Shown: positions 1 through 8,707, counted from the stretch's first letter. The stretch: 64,000 nt of DNA from Mediterraneibacter hominis (GCF_014287475.1 NZ_JACOPF010000001.1:930001-994000); one strand, 5' to 3'. Notes: generated by a model from the letters alone, not told the origin. Translations and numbers: made by a program.

Positions 1-2
1 AT

Positions 3-299
3 TCAAAAAAAACATGGGTTGATGATGAAGTCATTTCAAAAGATGCATTGAATAACATGGAATCGGGAATTGAATCTGCAAGTAAAGGCATCCCTTCTAC
101 TGCTACTAAAACAAAGGCAGGTTTAGTAAAACAGTCCAGTGTTGTTAATGTTGTCTCAGCAGAGAATGCCGGAACAGTCGGTGCCGAATTTAATCAGGCA
201 GAAGTACAAAAGGTAGCTACGCTTGCAGATGCAAATAAAACAGCGATTAATGCTGTTATTGAAGCTTTAAAGACTTCTGGAATTATGGCTTCATCTTAA
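3..299 (+). CDS. Phage head fibre protein, C-terminal part
   Basis: The reading frame is already open at the left edge, so this is the C-terminal 98 or so residues of a longer protein; a TTG at 48 is not a convincing start. The visible sequence begins with a TWVDDEVISKDALNNME stretch typical of the N-terminal part of short phage fibre proteins, then an Ala/Thr/Val-rich tail ending in NAVIEALKTSGIMAS. That composition fits the phage head-fibre family (Phage_fiber_2), which decorates capsids. A terminator-like hairpin follows at 328. Family assignment rests on composition and motif style, not on an alignment. Confidence 0.6.
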   Translation, partial: SKKTWVDDEVISKDALNNMESGIESASKGIPSTATKTKAGLVKQSSVVNVVSAENAGTVGAEFNQAEVQKVATLADANKTAINAVIEALKTSGIMASS

Positions 300-327
300 A
301 ATTATAATATTGTGAATTGTATATGTG

Positions 328-368
328 GGGATATAGAATATTCACAGTATTTTATATCCCTATTTTTT
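328..368 (+). terminator. Rho-independent terminator after head fibre gene
   Basis: An 8-bp GGGATATA/TATATCCC stem is followed directly by TATTTTTT. It sits 28 bp after the head-fibre stop. The next open frame runs through this hairpin, which argues against a start codon upstream of it. Confidence 0.65.
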
Positions 369-385
369 ACGGTTTGCTTAGTGAG

Positions 386-634
386 GTGTTTAATATAAAG
401 TTTAAGACTTTGCAAGATGTTGAAGAAGTATACGGAAAGGAAAATCTTGTATGCATTGTTAATACAAAACAAATCATTTTTTATACAAAAAATGGGCTGC
501 AACCAGTTTTTGTATATAAAGGATATAATGAAAAACTCTGTTGCTGGTTTCATAAACCTTCAACAAAAATGGTTTGGAAATATTGGCTAGAATCAAATCC
601 TAATAAGAAGGGAGAAAAAAATGAAGAATATTAA
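386..634 (+). CDS. Small phage protein, unknown function
   Basis: About 82 residues if started at GTG 386. The frame is open back to ATG 317, but that would translate the terminator hairpin at 328-368, so I chose the downstream start; the ribosome binding site is poor and the true start may differ. The C-terminal half (a TKQIIFYTKNGLQPVFVY stretch, then CCWFHKPSTKMVWKYW) resembles short phage proteins often found near the lysis genes. The 3' end overlaps the holin start by 14 bp, so the two are probably translationally linked. No function is proposed. Confidence 0.5.
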   Translation: MFNIKFKTLQDVEEVYGKENLVCIVNTKQIIFYTKNGLQPVFVYKGYNEKLCCWFHKPSTKMVWKYWLESNPNKKGEKNEEY

Positions 635-953
635 TTTAAAAGGACTTACAAAGGAAAATGTTATTGGCGTTGTCGTTTTATTAGTAGCATTAATTAATGC
701 TATCTTACAGATTTTTGGAATACAAACATTACCAGTTACAAATGATGAAGTTTCTAATATTATATCTACTATCTTCTTGATTGCAACTACTGCGTATGGT
801 GTATATAACAATTTCAATGTGTCAAAGCCTAGTCAGATTGCACAACAGATTACAGATGGAATTAAAGACGGTGAACTCCTCGTAGAACAAGTTGAGGATA
901 TGATTGAAAAACTGAAGAATACATATAAGGATACAGAACATACGGAAGGATAA
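621..953 (+). CDS. Phage holin
   Basis: 110 residues starting after a strong ribosome binding site (AAGAAGGGAG). It has two hydrophobic segments, residues about 14-34 and 48-66, separated by a short polar turn, then a charged coiled C-terminal tail. Size, topology and composition fit the small phage holins of Gram-positive siphophages (SPP1/phi LC3 type), which permeabilise the membrane so the endolysin can reach the wall. The amidase endolysin is about 35 kb downstream at 35818 rather than next to it, an unusual separation. A second membrane protein follows 7 bp later. Confidence 0.7.
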   Translation: MKNINLKGLTKENVIGVVVLLVALINAILQIFGIQTLPVTNDEVSNIISTIFLIATTAYGVYNNFNVSKPSQIAQQITDGIKDGELLVEQVEDMIEKLKNTYKDTEHTEG

Positions 954-960
954 TTGAAAA

Positions 961-1671
961 ATGAAACCGGATGATATTGTTACGATAATAAGTATAGACT
1001 GGAATTATATAATTACATCATTATTAATAGCAACTCCGATTATCGCTTCGTGTATCTTATGTTTTGCAAAATTATGGTCAAAATTTAAAAAGAAATTTGG
1101 TATTACTACAAAACGCGACAAAGAACGTGAGTTACTTGTAAAAACTGCTGAAAGCCTTTCTTCTTTACAACAGCAACATACAAATGATATGGAAGATTTT
1201 CGGCGCACGCATAAGGAAAGTGTCAATCAATCTATACGTCATGACCAATTAGTACGTGATAATATTAAACAAGTCACAGAAGAAATTCGAGATTGCATTG
1301 CCGAAACACAAAAACAAATCAACCAATTTGCTGAAAACCGTGTACATGATCGAGAACAAAGTTTTCGTATACAAAAAGAATTAGTGGATAGTATCCAAGT
1401 CGTTGCTCAAAATGGTGATAAACGTGAAAAGCAAATTGAAGCCTTAATGTTTGGAAGTATGGAGCTTCTTGGTGATAAAATTGATCAAAGATTTAGTAGA
1501 TATATATCTTTAGATGGCATCCCAGAAAACGAAGTTGAGGAATTTGAAGGAATTTATGCTGCCTATAAAAAGTTGGGTGGAAATCATAAACGAGAAGAAA
1601 AATACAAATATGTGAAACAACATTTAAAAGTAATCCCTGTAGTATCGAAATTGAAACAAGAAGAACTATAA
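961..1671 (+). CDS. Membrane-anchored coiled-coil phage protein
   Basis: 236 residues. One N-terminal transmembrane segment (residues about 18-37) is followed by basic residues (SKFKKKFG), then a long glutamine-rich coiled coil (about 55-170), and a small C-terminal region ending YAAYKKLGGNHKREEKYKYV. That last motif is common at the C-terminus of phage proteins of unknown role. It lies just after the holin with a good ribosome binding site (GGAAGGA), so a part in lysis or membrane interaction is possible, but this is inference from position and topology only. Confidence 0.6.
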   Translation: MKPDDIVTIISIDWNYIITSLLIATPIIASCILCFAKLWSKFKKKFGITTKRDKERELLVKTAESLSSLQQQHTNDMEDFRRTHKESVNQSIRHDQLVRDNIKQVTEEIRDCIAETQKQINQFAENRVHDREQSFRIQKELVDSIQVVAQNGDKREKQIEALMFGSMELLGDKIDQRFSRYISLDGIPENEVEEFEGIYAAYKKLGGNHKREEKYKYVKQHLKVIPVVSKLKQEEL

Positions 1672-1697
1672 ATGTCAGTCTTACTATTAACACATAG

Positions 1698-1799
1698 TGC
1701 ATTCACCAGTTATACGATAGATATACATCAATTAATGAAAGTTTGATACATAGCTGTAAAATCTGCTTACGTAATTGTTGGTTAAAACTGGTGAATGCA
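1698..1799. repeat. 14-bp perfect inverted repeat in intergenic region
   Basis: TGCATTCACCAGTT at 1698-1711 is repeated as its exact reverse complement at 1786-1799, with 74 bp between. It lies between the coiled-coil gene and the RecU-like gene. There is no T-run after it, so it is not a standard terminator. It could be an RNA stem, an operator, or the ends of a short non-autonomous element. Confidence 0.6.
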
Positions 1800-1948
1800 G
1801 AAATTACTATAAAATCTAAACTTATAATAAGCCAATATATAAATATTTTTAGCACTTGATATTCAGCGATGTGCTAAGGATATTTAGGGTAGATGAGTAT
1901 ATGCTGAATCACTGCTCTTCTACTCTATTCCAAAGAAAGTTGGTGATA

Positions 1949-2488
1949 TTGATATCTAAAAATGAAGGTAAATTATTTGAAGATGACTTTAAAAAATCAA
2001 TTCCTGATTATTGTTGGTTTAAAAGACTAAATGATAATGCTGCTTCATTTTCAGGAGGAACTAATACAAGATTTGCTTCTGATAATGAATGCGATTTTCT
2101 TCTTTTTGATACAGCTCGGCAAAAGCTACTACCTATCGAATTAAAATCAACACAATCTTCGTTTTCATTCTGGAGAGAGGATTTTGAAAATAATAGTAAA
2201 AAACATACCTTTCAAATTAAAAAGAATCAGATAGTTGGATTACAAAAATGGAGCAAATACAGCAATGTTATATGTGGATTCATTTTAAATTTTCGCAATA
2301 AAAATAACGCTACATATTTTGTAAACATTAAAGACTTTCTCCAGTACACTTCTACCCTGTTAAAAAAATCAATTAATTATAATGATGTTCTTCAAATGAA
2401 TCCCGTTAATATAGAAAATGATAAAAAACGTACTCGTTATCGTTATAATATTGATAATTTTCTTTTAGAAGTATGTTGTGTTTTCTGA
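1949..2488 (+). CDS. RecU-like Holliday junction resolvase family nuclease
   Basis: About 179 residues from TTG 1949. The frame is open from TTG 1856, but those 31 residues lack a ribosome binding site and precede the family-like start (KNEGKLFEDDF). The core shows an N-terminal acidic motif (KLFEDDFKKSIP), an ECDFLLFD motif, and IELKST, which together match the E...D...ExK pattern of RecU-like PD-(D/E)xK nucleases; the C-terminal part (QIVGLQKWSKYSNVICGFIL) also follows that fold. In Firmicutes phages such proteins resolve recombination intermediates. Its place among tail and lysis genes is unusual. Confidence 0.65.
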   Translation: MISKNEGKLFEDDFKKSIPDYCWFKRLNDNAASFSGGTNTRFASDNECDFLLFDTARQKLLPIELKSTQSSFSFWREDFENNSKKHTFQIKKNQIVGLQKWSKYSNVICGFILNFRNKNNATYFVNIKDFLQYTSTLLKKSINYNDVLQMNPVNIENDKKRTRYRYNIDNFLLEVCCVF

Positions 2489-2634
2489 TAAAATATGTCG
2501 AATTCTAGATCCGTGTAATCATCACATTCCATCATTATTTTTTTATATATATTTTTACAAAATATCCCTTTACTATTTATATATAAAGTGGTATTCTTGA
2601 GCCAAAATTATAAATATGTATAGGAGGTATTCCA

Positions 2635-2889
2635 ATGGCTGGTAGACGTAAAAAAGTATCTGAAAAAGACTATGATGCATTGATTAAGTCATCAGAGGGA
2701 AAAATTGCAAAGCTTGTAGAAGACACTAAAGCAGAACGATTAGTTCTTAGGCAACTGAAAAAAGATAAAGCTAAATATGAAGCACAAAAAGCCGCTAAAG
2801 CTGCTGAAAAGGAAAAAGAAGAACTTGTAGAAATGATTGTAAAGTCTGGCAAGACTATTGATGAAATCAAAGAGTTGTTATTGAAATAA
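2635..2889 (+). CDS. Small charged coiled-coil phage protein
   Basis: 84 residues after a very strong ribosome binding site (AGGAGG, 6 bp from ATG). It is rich in Lys, Glu and Ala and predicted by eye to be one long helix; it starts MAGRRKKVSEKDYDALIKS. A terminator follows at 2914, so it may be expressed at high level from its own message. I do not recognise a defined family. It could be a DNA- or RNA-binding accessory or a capsid/tail assembly helper; there is no evidence to choose. Confidence 0.65.
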   Translation: MAGRRKKVSEKDYDALIKSSEGKIAKLVEDTKAERLVLRQLKKDKAKYEAQKAAKAAEKEKEELVEMIVKSGKTIDEIKELLLK

Positions 2890-2913
2890 AAACTTAATTT
2901 CATATGATAAAAG

Positions 2914-2940
2914 GGAAGTCTATATTAGGCTTCCTTTTTT
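2914..2940 (+). terminator. Terminator after small coiled-coil gene
   Basis: GGAAGTC/GGCTTCC stem with a 7-nt loop (one G-U pair), followed by six T. It lies 25 bp after the stop of the preceding gene. Confidence 0.75.
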
Positions 2941-2974
2941 ATTAATTTTTTGAGAATTGTGAGGAAATGTATAT

Positions 2975-3619
2975 ATGACAAAATCTAATGAAATTGCAAT
3001 TAGGGAACTAACGCTTATTGACAAAATAAATATGATTGATAATATTGTATCCGCATGTTTTACAGATGGTGAATATACTCCTTATTATTATGAATCTTCA
3101 TTAACCATTGCTATTGCATTATATTGTATTAACGGTATAACATTCGAGGAAAATGAATCTGTATATGATACAGTAATGGCTGATGAACAGATCAAAGTAT
3201 TAATTGATGATATAAAAGAACATAATAGTGATATTTGTGAAATAGAAAAGCATGCCATTGATATTATTAAATTTAAAAAACAGCAAATTATCCATGGCTC
3301 AGATACACTGCGTAAACTTGGCGAATTTCTTGATGTTTTTGTAGATGCTCTTTCTGGTATCGCTAATTTGAATATTCAGAACATATCTAATGAAGATATG
3401 AAATTAGCTGTAGAATTTATGCAGAATATGAAAGATAAAAATATTACTGAAACAACTATTGCTAACGCAATGAATAAGGTAATTAAAAATCATAAAGTTC
3501 CAAACACTAAAATTTACGAGGGCCAAAGAGAACGTATTGCCGAACAGCAAAAACAACTTAAAGAAAAAGATGCGGAAATTACTGCATTAAAAATTTGGAA
3601 ACAGGAACATGAAAAATAG
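2975..3619 (+). CDS. Putative tail assembly chaperone-region protein
   Basis: 214 residues, mostly helical, acidic, with a charged coiled C-terminus (RERIAEQQKQLKEKDAEITA). I see no catalytic motif. It precedes a gp10-like protein and the tape measure gene, the position where siphophages encode tail assembly chaperones, but the order here is not canonical and I found no slippery frameshift sequence that would support a G/GT-type pair. Function is therefore positional inference. Confidence 0.5.
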   Translation: MTKSNEIAIRELTLIDKINMIDNIVSACFTDGEYTPYYYESSLTIAIALYCINGITFEENESVYDTVMADEQIKVLIDDIKEHNSDICEIEKHAIDIIKFKKQQIIHGSDTLRKLGEFLDVFVDALSGIANLNIQNISNEDMKLAVEFMQNMKDKNITETTIANAMNKVIKNHKVPNTKIYEGQRERIAEQQKQLKEKDAEITALKIWKQEHEK

Positions 3620-3627
3620 GAAGTGAT

Positions 3628-3993
3628 ATGATGGGGAAAATAATGAGTACAATCGACAGAGAAATAATTAAACCTAGAGTCGATGCAGCTTACCAAGAAG
3701 GATTTGATATGACAAAAGAAGATATTAAATCCTTTTATTCACAGGGAAGTCCAAAGAGATATAAAAGAACCAAAGCATATGAAAACTCTCCAGATTCCAT
3801 TCCCCCTTCTGGTGGCAATGGTAGTTATCATTATAATATCCATCTCAATGAGCACTCATATAGCACGGGGACTCCAGGATTCCCAGTATTTCAAGAAGCC
3901 CAGCATAACGGCTCTGGAATACTCGGTAAGGCAGACACATGGTTTGAAGCTGAAGAAGATATCAGGCAAGCTTTAGAAAATAATTTCACATAG
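3628..3993 (+). CDS. Small phage protein upstream of the tape measure, HK97 gp10-like
   Basis: 121 residues; it starts at ATG 3628 (or 3631, 3643) after AGGAAGTGAT. The C-terminal half has a YSTGTPGFPVFQEAQHNGSG region followed by ADTWFEAEEDIRQALENN, a layout reminiscent of head-tail joining proteins of the HK97 gp10 type, in which a small folded domain ends with a W-containing helix. It is 8 bp from the preceding gene, so the two probably form one operon that leads to the tape measure gene. Family call is tentative. Confidence 0.5.
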   Translation: MMGKIMSTIDREIIKPRVDAAYQEGFDMTKEDIKSFYSQGSPKRYKRTKAYENSPDSIPPSGGNGSYHYNIHLNEHSYSTGTPGFPVFQEAQHNGSGILGKADTWFEAEEDIRQALENNFT

Positions 3994-4051
3994 CAGATTT
4001 ATTTAAACTCTCATTTCGAGGGTTTATTTTTTTGCTGAGAAAGGGGAAACA

Positions 4052-5936
4052 ATGGGGACAAATTTTAATGTTGATGTTAATATACGTCCACATGGTGCAG
4101 AAAAAATTGACCGTTTAGAACAGCAAATTAATAGTTTAAAGAATAAAAATATTAATTTGAAATTTAACATTAGTGGTATAAACTCCAAGGATTTAAATTT
4201 TAATAAGCAATTTAAAAATCTTGGAGAAAGCGCAGGGAAATCATATTCCACCGCCTTGCAAAAGCAAATAAATGCGGTTGCCAGAACACAAAGAAACGCT
4301 TTTTCTGAACCATTAAAAACATTAACAAAAGCACAACAGAATTATGATGATTGGTGGAATAAACAGCTTTCCAAAAAATCTAATGCGAATTATGGGAAAA
4401 GTCAACAGTTTATTATGTTTGATCAATACTTGAATCAAATGAAAACTGTTGAAGAAAAAGCCCAAGAAATAAAGAAGCGTGTCTCTCAATCTTTCTTGGA
4501 TGTGGATACATCTTCTATTCAAAAAAATCTTAGAAAATTTTCTGGTTCTGATTCAGAATCGTATAAATCCGCACAAGCTAGTCTTGAAAAATTATTAAGT
4601 TTACAAAAAGAATTAAAAACCGGAGTCAGCAATGGTGGTCTATCAAAAACGTTAAATGCCAATGAGTATATTGCAAAATATAATGAATATGCAAGTATAC
4701 TGGAGAAATGTAAGAATCAAGTAAAAGTTTTAAATAATGAATTAGTTGGATTATCTAAACCAATTAGTAGTATGGATGCTGTTACAGCTTCAAACAAAAC
4801 TTTGACTTGGCTTAATAATAATACAAAGGCGGCAAAAGAATATGGTGAAGTTTTACGTTCACTTGCAGAAAAGCAAAAACAGGCAACTACGAGTGATCAA
4901 CTTTCACAATACAATAAAGAGTTTAGACAAATTGTTTCAGAAGCGCAAGTACGTGGTTTAACAGGTAATTCAAGACTTTCTGAACTTAAACGTGCAGCCA
5001 GTCAAATTGCTGAATTTGTTGGAATTTATGGAATGTTACAAAATGTAATACTGGAAGTTCCGAGACAGATGGCGCAGAATGTACTTGATGTAGATGCTGC
5101 CATGACTAACTTGCAAATGGCAACTGGTGTAACCAATACACAAGCCCAAGAGCTAATGTCTACATATAGCAAACTTGGAGAGCAGTTAAAGGCGACAAGT
5201 ACAGATGTTGCAACTAGTGCTACAGAGTGGCTTAAGCAAGGGAAGTCGATTGAAGAATCACAAAAACTTGCTGAAGATTCAATTGTTTTATCTAAGATTG
5301 GTGATTTATCTTCTGAAGATGCAACTAAAACCATTACTGCCGCTATGAAGTCATACAACCTTGATGAATCTGAGGTTATGAATTTTGTTGATCAAATTTC
5401 TGCTATTGATATGGCATCAGCCACAGATGTAGGTGGTCTTGCTTCTGCATTTAATGAAGTGGCCGCTAACGCAAGACAGGCAGGTGTAGATACAAAACAA
5501 CTTCTTTCATATGCGGCGGCAATTGGAGAAACAACACAAGAAGGTATGTCTTCTGTTGGTACATCATTGAATGCAATATTCTCAAGAATGGGAAATATTA
5601 AATTGTCTCGTTTGAAAGATTATGAGACAGGTGAGGATCTTAGTAATGTAGAAACCGTTCTTCGTGGAGTAGGAATTTCATTACGAGACTCACAGGATGA
5701 ATTTAGGGATTTTGATGATGTACTTGAGGAAACAGCTAACCGTTGGACTTCGCTGAGTGGGGTACAACAAAGAGCAGTGTCACAGGCTTTCGCCGGAACG
5801 CATCACATGAATGATTTTATGGTTTTGATGGAGCAGTGGGAAAATGTAGAGAAATACATTGAAACTGCTGACAATGCTTCTGGTCAGAGTATACAGAAAT
5901 ATGAAGCATATACAGATTCATTAGCAGGCAAATTTT
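4052..5936 (+). CDS. Tail tape measure protein, exon 1
   Basis: N-terminal 628 codons of a phage tail tape measure protein, starting after AGAAAGGGG. A helical N-terminal part (residues about 1-310) leads into the TP901-type tape measure core (about 335-520: VLDVDAAMTNLQMATGV, then ATSATEWLKQGKSI and SYAAAIGETTQEGMSS). The frame ends in TDSLAGK, which in this family is followed by a FKNSF-type helix; instead it runs into a stop 15 nt later inside a group I intron. The splice junction at 5936/5937 is my best estimate from an AUUUU:GAAAU P1 pairing. The full spliced protein would be about 2791 residues and sets tail length. Confidence 0.9.
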
Positions 5937-6481
5937 GCCTGATCGCATAGAAATATGCGAATAAGAACATATTTAATTGCAGGTAATACCTAAAGCTCTA
6001 CACTACAATATAGGGGAAACTACTATATGACAGTTTTAAAACGTAGAGATAAAACAATGGTTGTTCATGCAGCGAAGCACCCTAACGTATCCCGTAGACC
6101 ATACGGTACTTGAGCCGAGGGTGAACGTTCACAGACTATTCCCTTGTCGGGATTCAACAATATTCTATTTCATTTCTAATTTTTTCACATATTAAAAAGA
6201 GAATATAAAAATAAGGGTGGAAATCCCGAATAGTTGAATCAATAGAAGTACGGGCGCAATCGCAAATGGCGCAGGTGAAAACCCATAAACGGAAAAGGTA
6301 TGACTGCTACTCTTCTATTTTGAATGAGTGTGGTTAAGAAATAGTCGGTTCTTGTATGAAAATACGAGATGTTGTTGATTAATTATATGATGGAGAACAT
6401 TAAATGAACAATATTTTTAAATGTAAATCATTATTCAAAATAGCATTTATAAAATATTAATCAACAACTGATAAACTATTG
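5937..6481 (+). ncRNA. Group I intron 1 in tape measure gene, no ORF
   Basis: A td-like group I core is visible: P element from 5975 (AATTGCAGG...CCTAAAGC), Q at 6067-6078 (ATGCAGCGAAGC), R at 6127-6138 (GTTCACAGACTA) and S at 6336-6346 (AAGAAATAGTC). R and S form P7 through GACTA/TAGTC. It interrupts the tape measure frame between SLAGK and IEGFKNSF, with stop codons in all bridging frames. The ends are inferred from a P1 pairing (exon ATTTT with GAAAT) and the requirement for a terminal G and an open frame; the exact splice sites may be off by a few nucleotides. No homing endonuclease is encoded. Confidence 0.8.
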
Positions 6482-6693
6482 CGAAGTTTATCGAACATAA
6501 TAAGAAAATTGAGGGATTCAAAAATAGCTTCCAATCTCTCTCGACTTCAGCTTTAGATTCAGATTTATTCAAGGGAGCTATAGACTCCGGCACAGGACTT
6601 CTCAACATCATAACTAAACTTACAAGTGTTGGTGATGGAATTCCTGCTTTAATAGCTGCATTTTCTGTTTTGAAATCAGCTACAGGTTCGGGT
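6482..6693 (+). CDS. Tail tape measure protein, exon 2
   Basis: A 212-nt exon between two insertions. It encodes KIEGFKNSFQSLSTSALDSD followed by LFKGAIDSGTGLLNIITKLT and an alanine-rich hydrophobic segment ending SATGSG. This is the conserved stretch that directly follows SLAGK in tape measure proteins, so it joins exon 1 in frame. There is no ribosome binding site or start codon for independent expression. The 3' boundary at 6693 is inferred from a GGGU:GCCC pairing across the junction and the frame of exon 3. Confidence 0.8.
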
Positions 6694-7165
6694 AAATATA
6701 AAGTCATAGTTATAAATGCCCCCTTATATAAGATTGCGTAATAATGCCACGCAATTAACATATAGGGTGTTTGCGGCAATTAATCATAAGTTGCTAATAC
6801 GAACCTTGGTTATAACCTAAATTGTCGAATATCGGGGGAAGCCGTAAGCCAGAAATGGTGCCAAACGGATGAGATAAAAGCGCATTTAATATAAATAGCG
6901 TTCCGAATGGAATAAGTGTATCTACACGAAAACGGTAGTCACCGACGCGGTATATGCTAGAATGAAAGTGTGATTTCATAATATATCGTGCGAGAGGCTG
7001 ACAAGACACAGCGTGATACAGGCATAATTGTATCATTGGCTGCAATATACAGTCCGTAACCTGGGGGAAAGCCCCTGAGAAGCGAATAGGGATATGATTA
7101 GCACTACTGCTACCCTACTTAGTACATATCACACAAACTACTGCCGACTTGCAAAAACGGAGTAG
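6694..7165 (+). ncRNA. Structured RNA-like segment of unknown class
   Basis: About 470 nt at the left of the cargo insertion have no long open frame, higher GC than their surroundings and many potential stems: ATTGCGT/ACGCAAT (6732-6755), GATACA/TGTATC (7015-7035), GGGG-GAAA-CCCC (near 7063-7075), and CTAC...GTAG with CCG...CGG inside (7138-7165). Purine-rich single-stranded motifs such as GGGGGAAGCCGTAAGCC look like catalytic RNA. Group I P7-type R and S elements are not evident, and there is no GUGYG start or domain V as in group II introns. I treat it as the candidate ribozyme of the insertion. Confidence 0.45.
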
Positions 7166-7192
7166 AAAATATTTTATAATACTACTATTCTC

Positions 7193-7201
7193 TGATATAA
7201 T
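7193..7201 (+). promoter_or_regulatory. Extended -10 promoter for cargo genes
   Basis: TGATATAAT matches an extended -10 (TGnTATAAT) and lies about 40 bp before the first cargo ORF. No clear -35 is present at 17 bp, as is usual for extended -10 promoters. It would allow cargo expression from an integrated prophage independent of late phage transcription. Confidence 0.45.
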
Positions 7202-7241
7202 ATGTTTATATATAGATTAAACATGTGGAGAATAAGTGAAA

Positions 7242-7385
7242 ATGCCAAATAATAAATCAAACAAAAGACAAATTAAATCATCTACAAAAGCTCATAGTAC
7301 AAAACATAGGAAAAGCACAAATTTGTACGGTAATAATGGCACTAATGTTACAAAGCCATTCAAAGGGAACAAAAAAAATAAATAG
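7242..7385 (+). CDS. Small very basic peptide
   Basis: 47 residues starting at ATG 7242 after a GTGGAGAATAAG ribosome binding region. It is rich in Lys, Asn, Ser and Thr (starts MPNNKSNKRQIKSSTKAHST, ends KPFKGNKKNK) with no hydrophobic segment. It lies first in the cargo region, 14 bp before a membrane protein gene, and probably shares its message. It resembles the short basic peptides common in phage moron regions. Function unknown. Confidence 0.5.
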   Translation: MPNNKSNKRQIKSSTKAHSTKHRKSTNLYGNNGTNVTKPFKGNKKNK

Positions 7386-7399
7386 TATGCAATAAGGAG

Positions 7400-7969
7400 A
7401 TGATACCAATTCATAATATAGAAGTATTAATAAATAATATACCAAGTATTTTACAATATATTATTCCTGGGTATTGTTTGATGTTTGTATTTAAACATAT
7501 TACAAATGTAAAAACAGATAATAATACAACAATTATTCTAAGTTGCGTTATTAGTTATATTACGCTTTCATTATTATCATTATTTTATATCAGCAATAAT
7601 ATTTATATTACTTCTGCTATTGCTATTTTAATAAATGTATTTATTGGTTTCTGTATTGCTATGGTTGCAAAATGCAAAATATTTAATACCTTTTTACTTA
7701 ACCATTTACATACCAATACTTATCATGATATATGGAATGATGTATTGGATTATACTCATGGTTCAAATATGAAGATATATCTCAAAGGATACGATTATTA
7801 TATATTAGGTCATTATAGATTTAATGAAACAAATGGTAATGAATCATGGTTCGCAGTCAGTGGATATGAAAAAATAGATTTAAAGACTGATAAGATTTTG
7901 CAAATAGAGGATGAAACTTCTTATTTTGTTTTTAACTTGCGAGATGTGGATCATATTGAAATAATTTAG
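7400..7969 (+). CDS. Integral membrane protein with soluble C-terminal domain (DUF6338-like)
   Basis: 189 residues after a good ribosome binding site (AAGGAG). It has an N-terminal membrane-facing segment (SILQYIIPGYCLMFVFK), then two strong transmembrane helices (residues about 47-66 and 70-92) and a soluble C-terminal half of about 90 residues rich in beta-strand-like sequence. The pattern, a PGY motif in the first membrane segment followed by an SH3-like cytoplasmic tail, resembles the DUF6338 membrane family found in phage and defence neighbourhoods. A role in superinfection exclusion is possible from location only. Confidence 0.55.
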   Translation: MIPIHNIEVLINNIPSILQYIIPGYCLMFVFKHITNVKTDNNTTIILSCVISYITLSLLSLFYISNNIYITSAIAILINVFIGFCIAMVAKCKIFNTFLLNHLHTNTYHDIWNDVLDYTHGSNMKIYLKGYDYYILGHYRFNETNGNESWFAVSGYEKIDLKTDKILQIEDETSYFVFNLRDVDHIEII

Positions 7970-8056
7970 ATTATTACAAAAAAATAATCAAAGTACTTTT
8001 TATTGGACATATATTATGCTATTATAAACACATGGTTGTTGCTGCACCTTTTATAC

Positions 8057-8090
8057 ATAGCCGGTAGACTTTTTAGGTTCTATCGGCTAT
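8057..8090. repeat. 12-bp stem hairpin in cargo intergenic region
   Basis: ATAGCCGGTAGA at 8057-8068 pairs with TCTATCGGCTAT at 8079-8090 (one G-U pair), loop 10 nt. It lies 87 bp after the membrane protein stop. The run after it (TGTCATATAAG) is not T-rich, so it may be a weak terminator or RNA stability element. The rest of 7970-8239 has no convincing gene; a 24-codon minus-strand frame near 8156-8230 may be a decayed fragment. Confidence 0.5.
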
Positions 8091-8239
8091 TGTCATATAA
8101 GTAATCAAAATTCCTTAAATAATTTACTGAACTTTGAATTGCATGTAGATGTTCATCTCACAAATAGAAATTCTATTTCTTTTCTAAGAGTTTGTATAGA
8201 TGGATCTCTCATAACACCGTCTTGCATTGTACGTATAAA

Positions 8240-8392
8240 TTAATATGTAACAACATTATATATAATAGCAAACAAAAAGAGAATAACAATGGTTAAAACT
8301 ATAGCTACAGTAAGGGCTAGACCTGAATTGTCAAATATAACATTCGCAATATAATAAACGATACAAAATATAATTATACCAGGTAAAAGCAT
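8240..8392 (-). CDS. 50-residue membrane peptide
   Basis: Starts at ATG 8392 after an AGGGGG ribosome binding site. The sequence has two hydrophobic segments (residues about 1-20, MLLPGIIIFCIVYYIANVIF, and 27-48) with a short polar hinge, and ends NVVTY. It looks like a real small membrane protein. Such peptides in phage cargo can be toxins, holin-like or exclusion factors, but nothing in the sequence decides this. Confidence 0.5.
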   Translation of the reverse strand: MLLPGIIIFCIVYYIANVIFDNSGLALTVAIVLTIVILFLFAIIYNVVTY

Positions 8393-8491
8393 AATAAATC
8401 CCCCTCTTTATCATAACATGTTTTATAACCGATTCAGTCTTGTTCCAAATTAAGTTTCATTCCTACCTCCACCTACTAATCAAAGAAAGGA

Positions 8492-8707
8492 TTGATTAAT
8501 ATAAAAGAATATATAACAAATGATATTCATATTAAATTCATACGCCAGAAAAAGGATGATTCAATCTGCTCGTTTGATACCATTGAAGTATCTATTAACG
8601 GGAAAGTTATTCCTAATCTGAAACGTTTTAAATTAGATCTTAATGTAGAGTCAGGTAATTTTTCGCAACCATATACAATCGAACAATATCTTTCTGTACC
8701 AGACTGA
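8492..8707 (+). CDS. Small cargo protein, unknown
   Basis: 71 residues from TTG 8492, preceded by AAAGAAAGGA. Begins (M)INIKEYITNDIHIKFIRQKK and reads like a small beta-rich domain, ending QPYTIEQYLSVPD. No motif recognised. The non-ATG start and AT-rich composition match the rest of the cargo region. Confidence 0.45.
   Translation: MINIKEYITNDIHIKFIRQKKDDSICSFDTIEVSINGKVIPNLKRFKLDLNVESGNFSQPYTIEQYLSVPD

Noticed and set aside
317..385. N-terminal extension of the small gene at 386
   Set aside because: The frame is open from ATG 317, but it reads through a good terminator hairpin (328-368) with its T-run.
8156..8232. 24-codon minus-strand frame in the cargo gap
   Set aside because: Reads like a real protein tail (DPSIQTLRKEIEFL), but it lacks a start signal and is too short to support; may be a decayed gene end.
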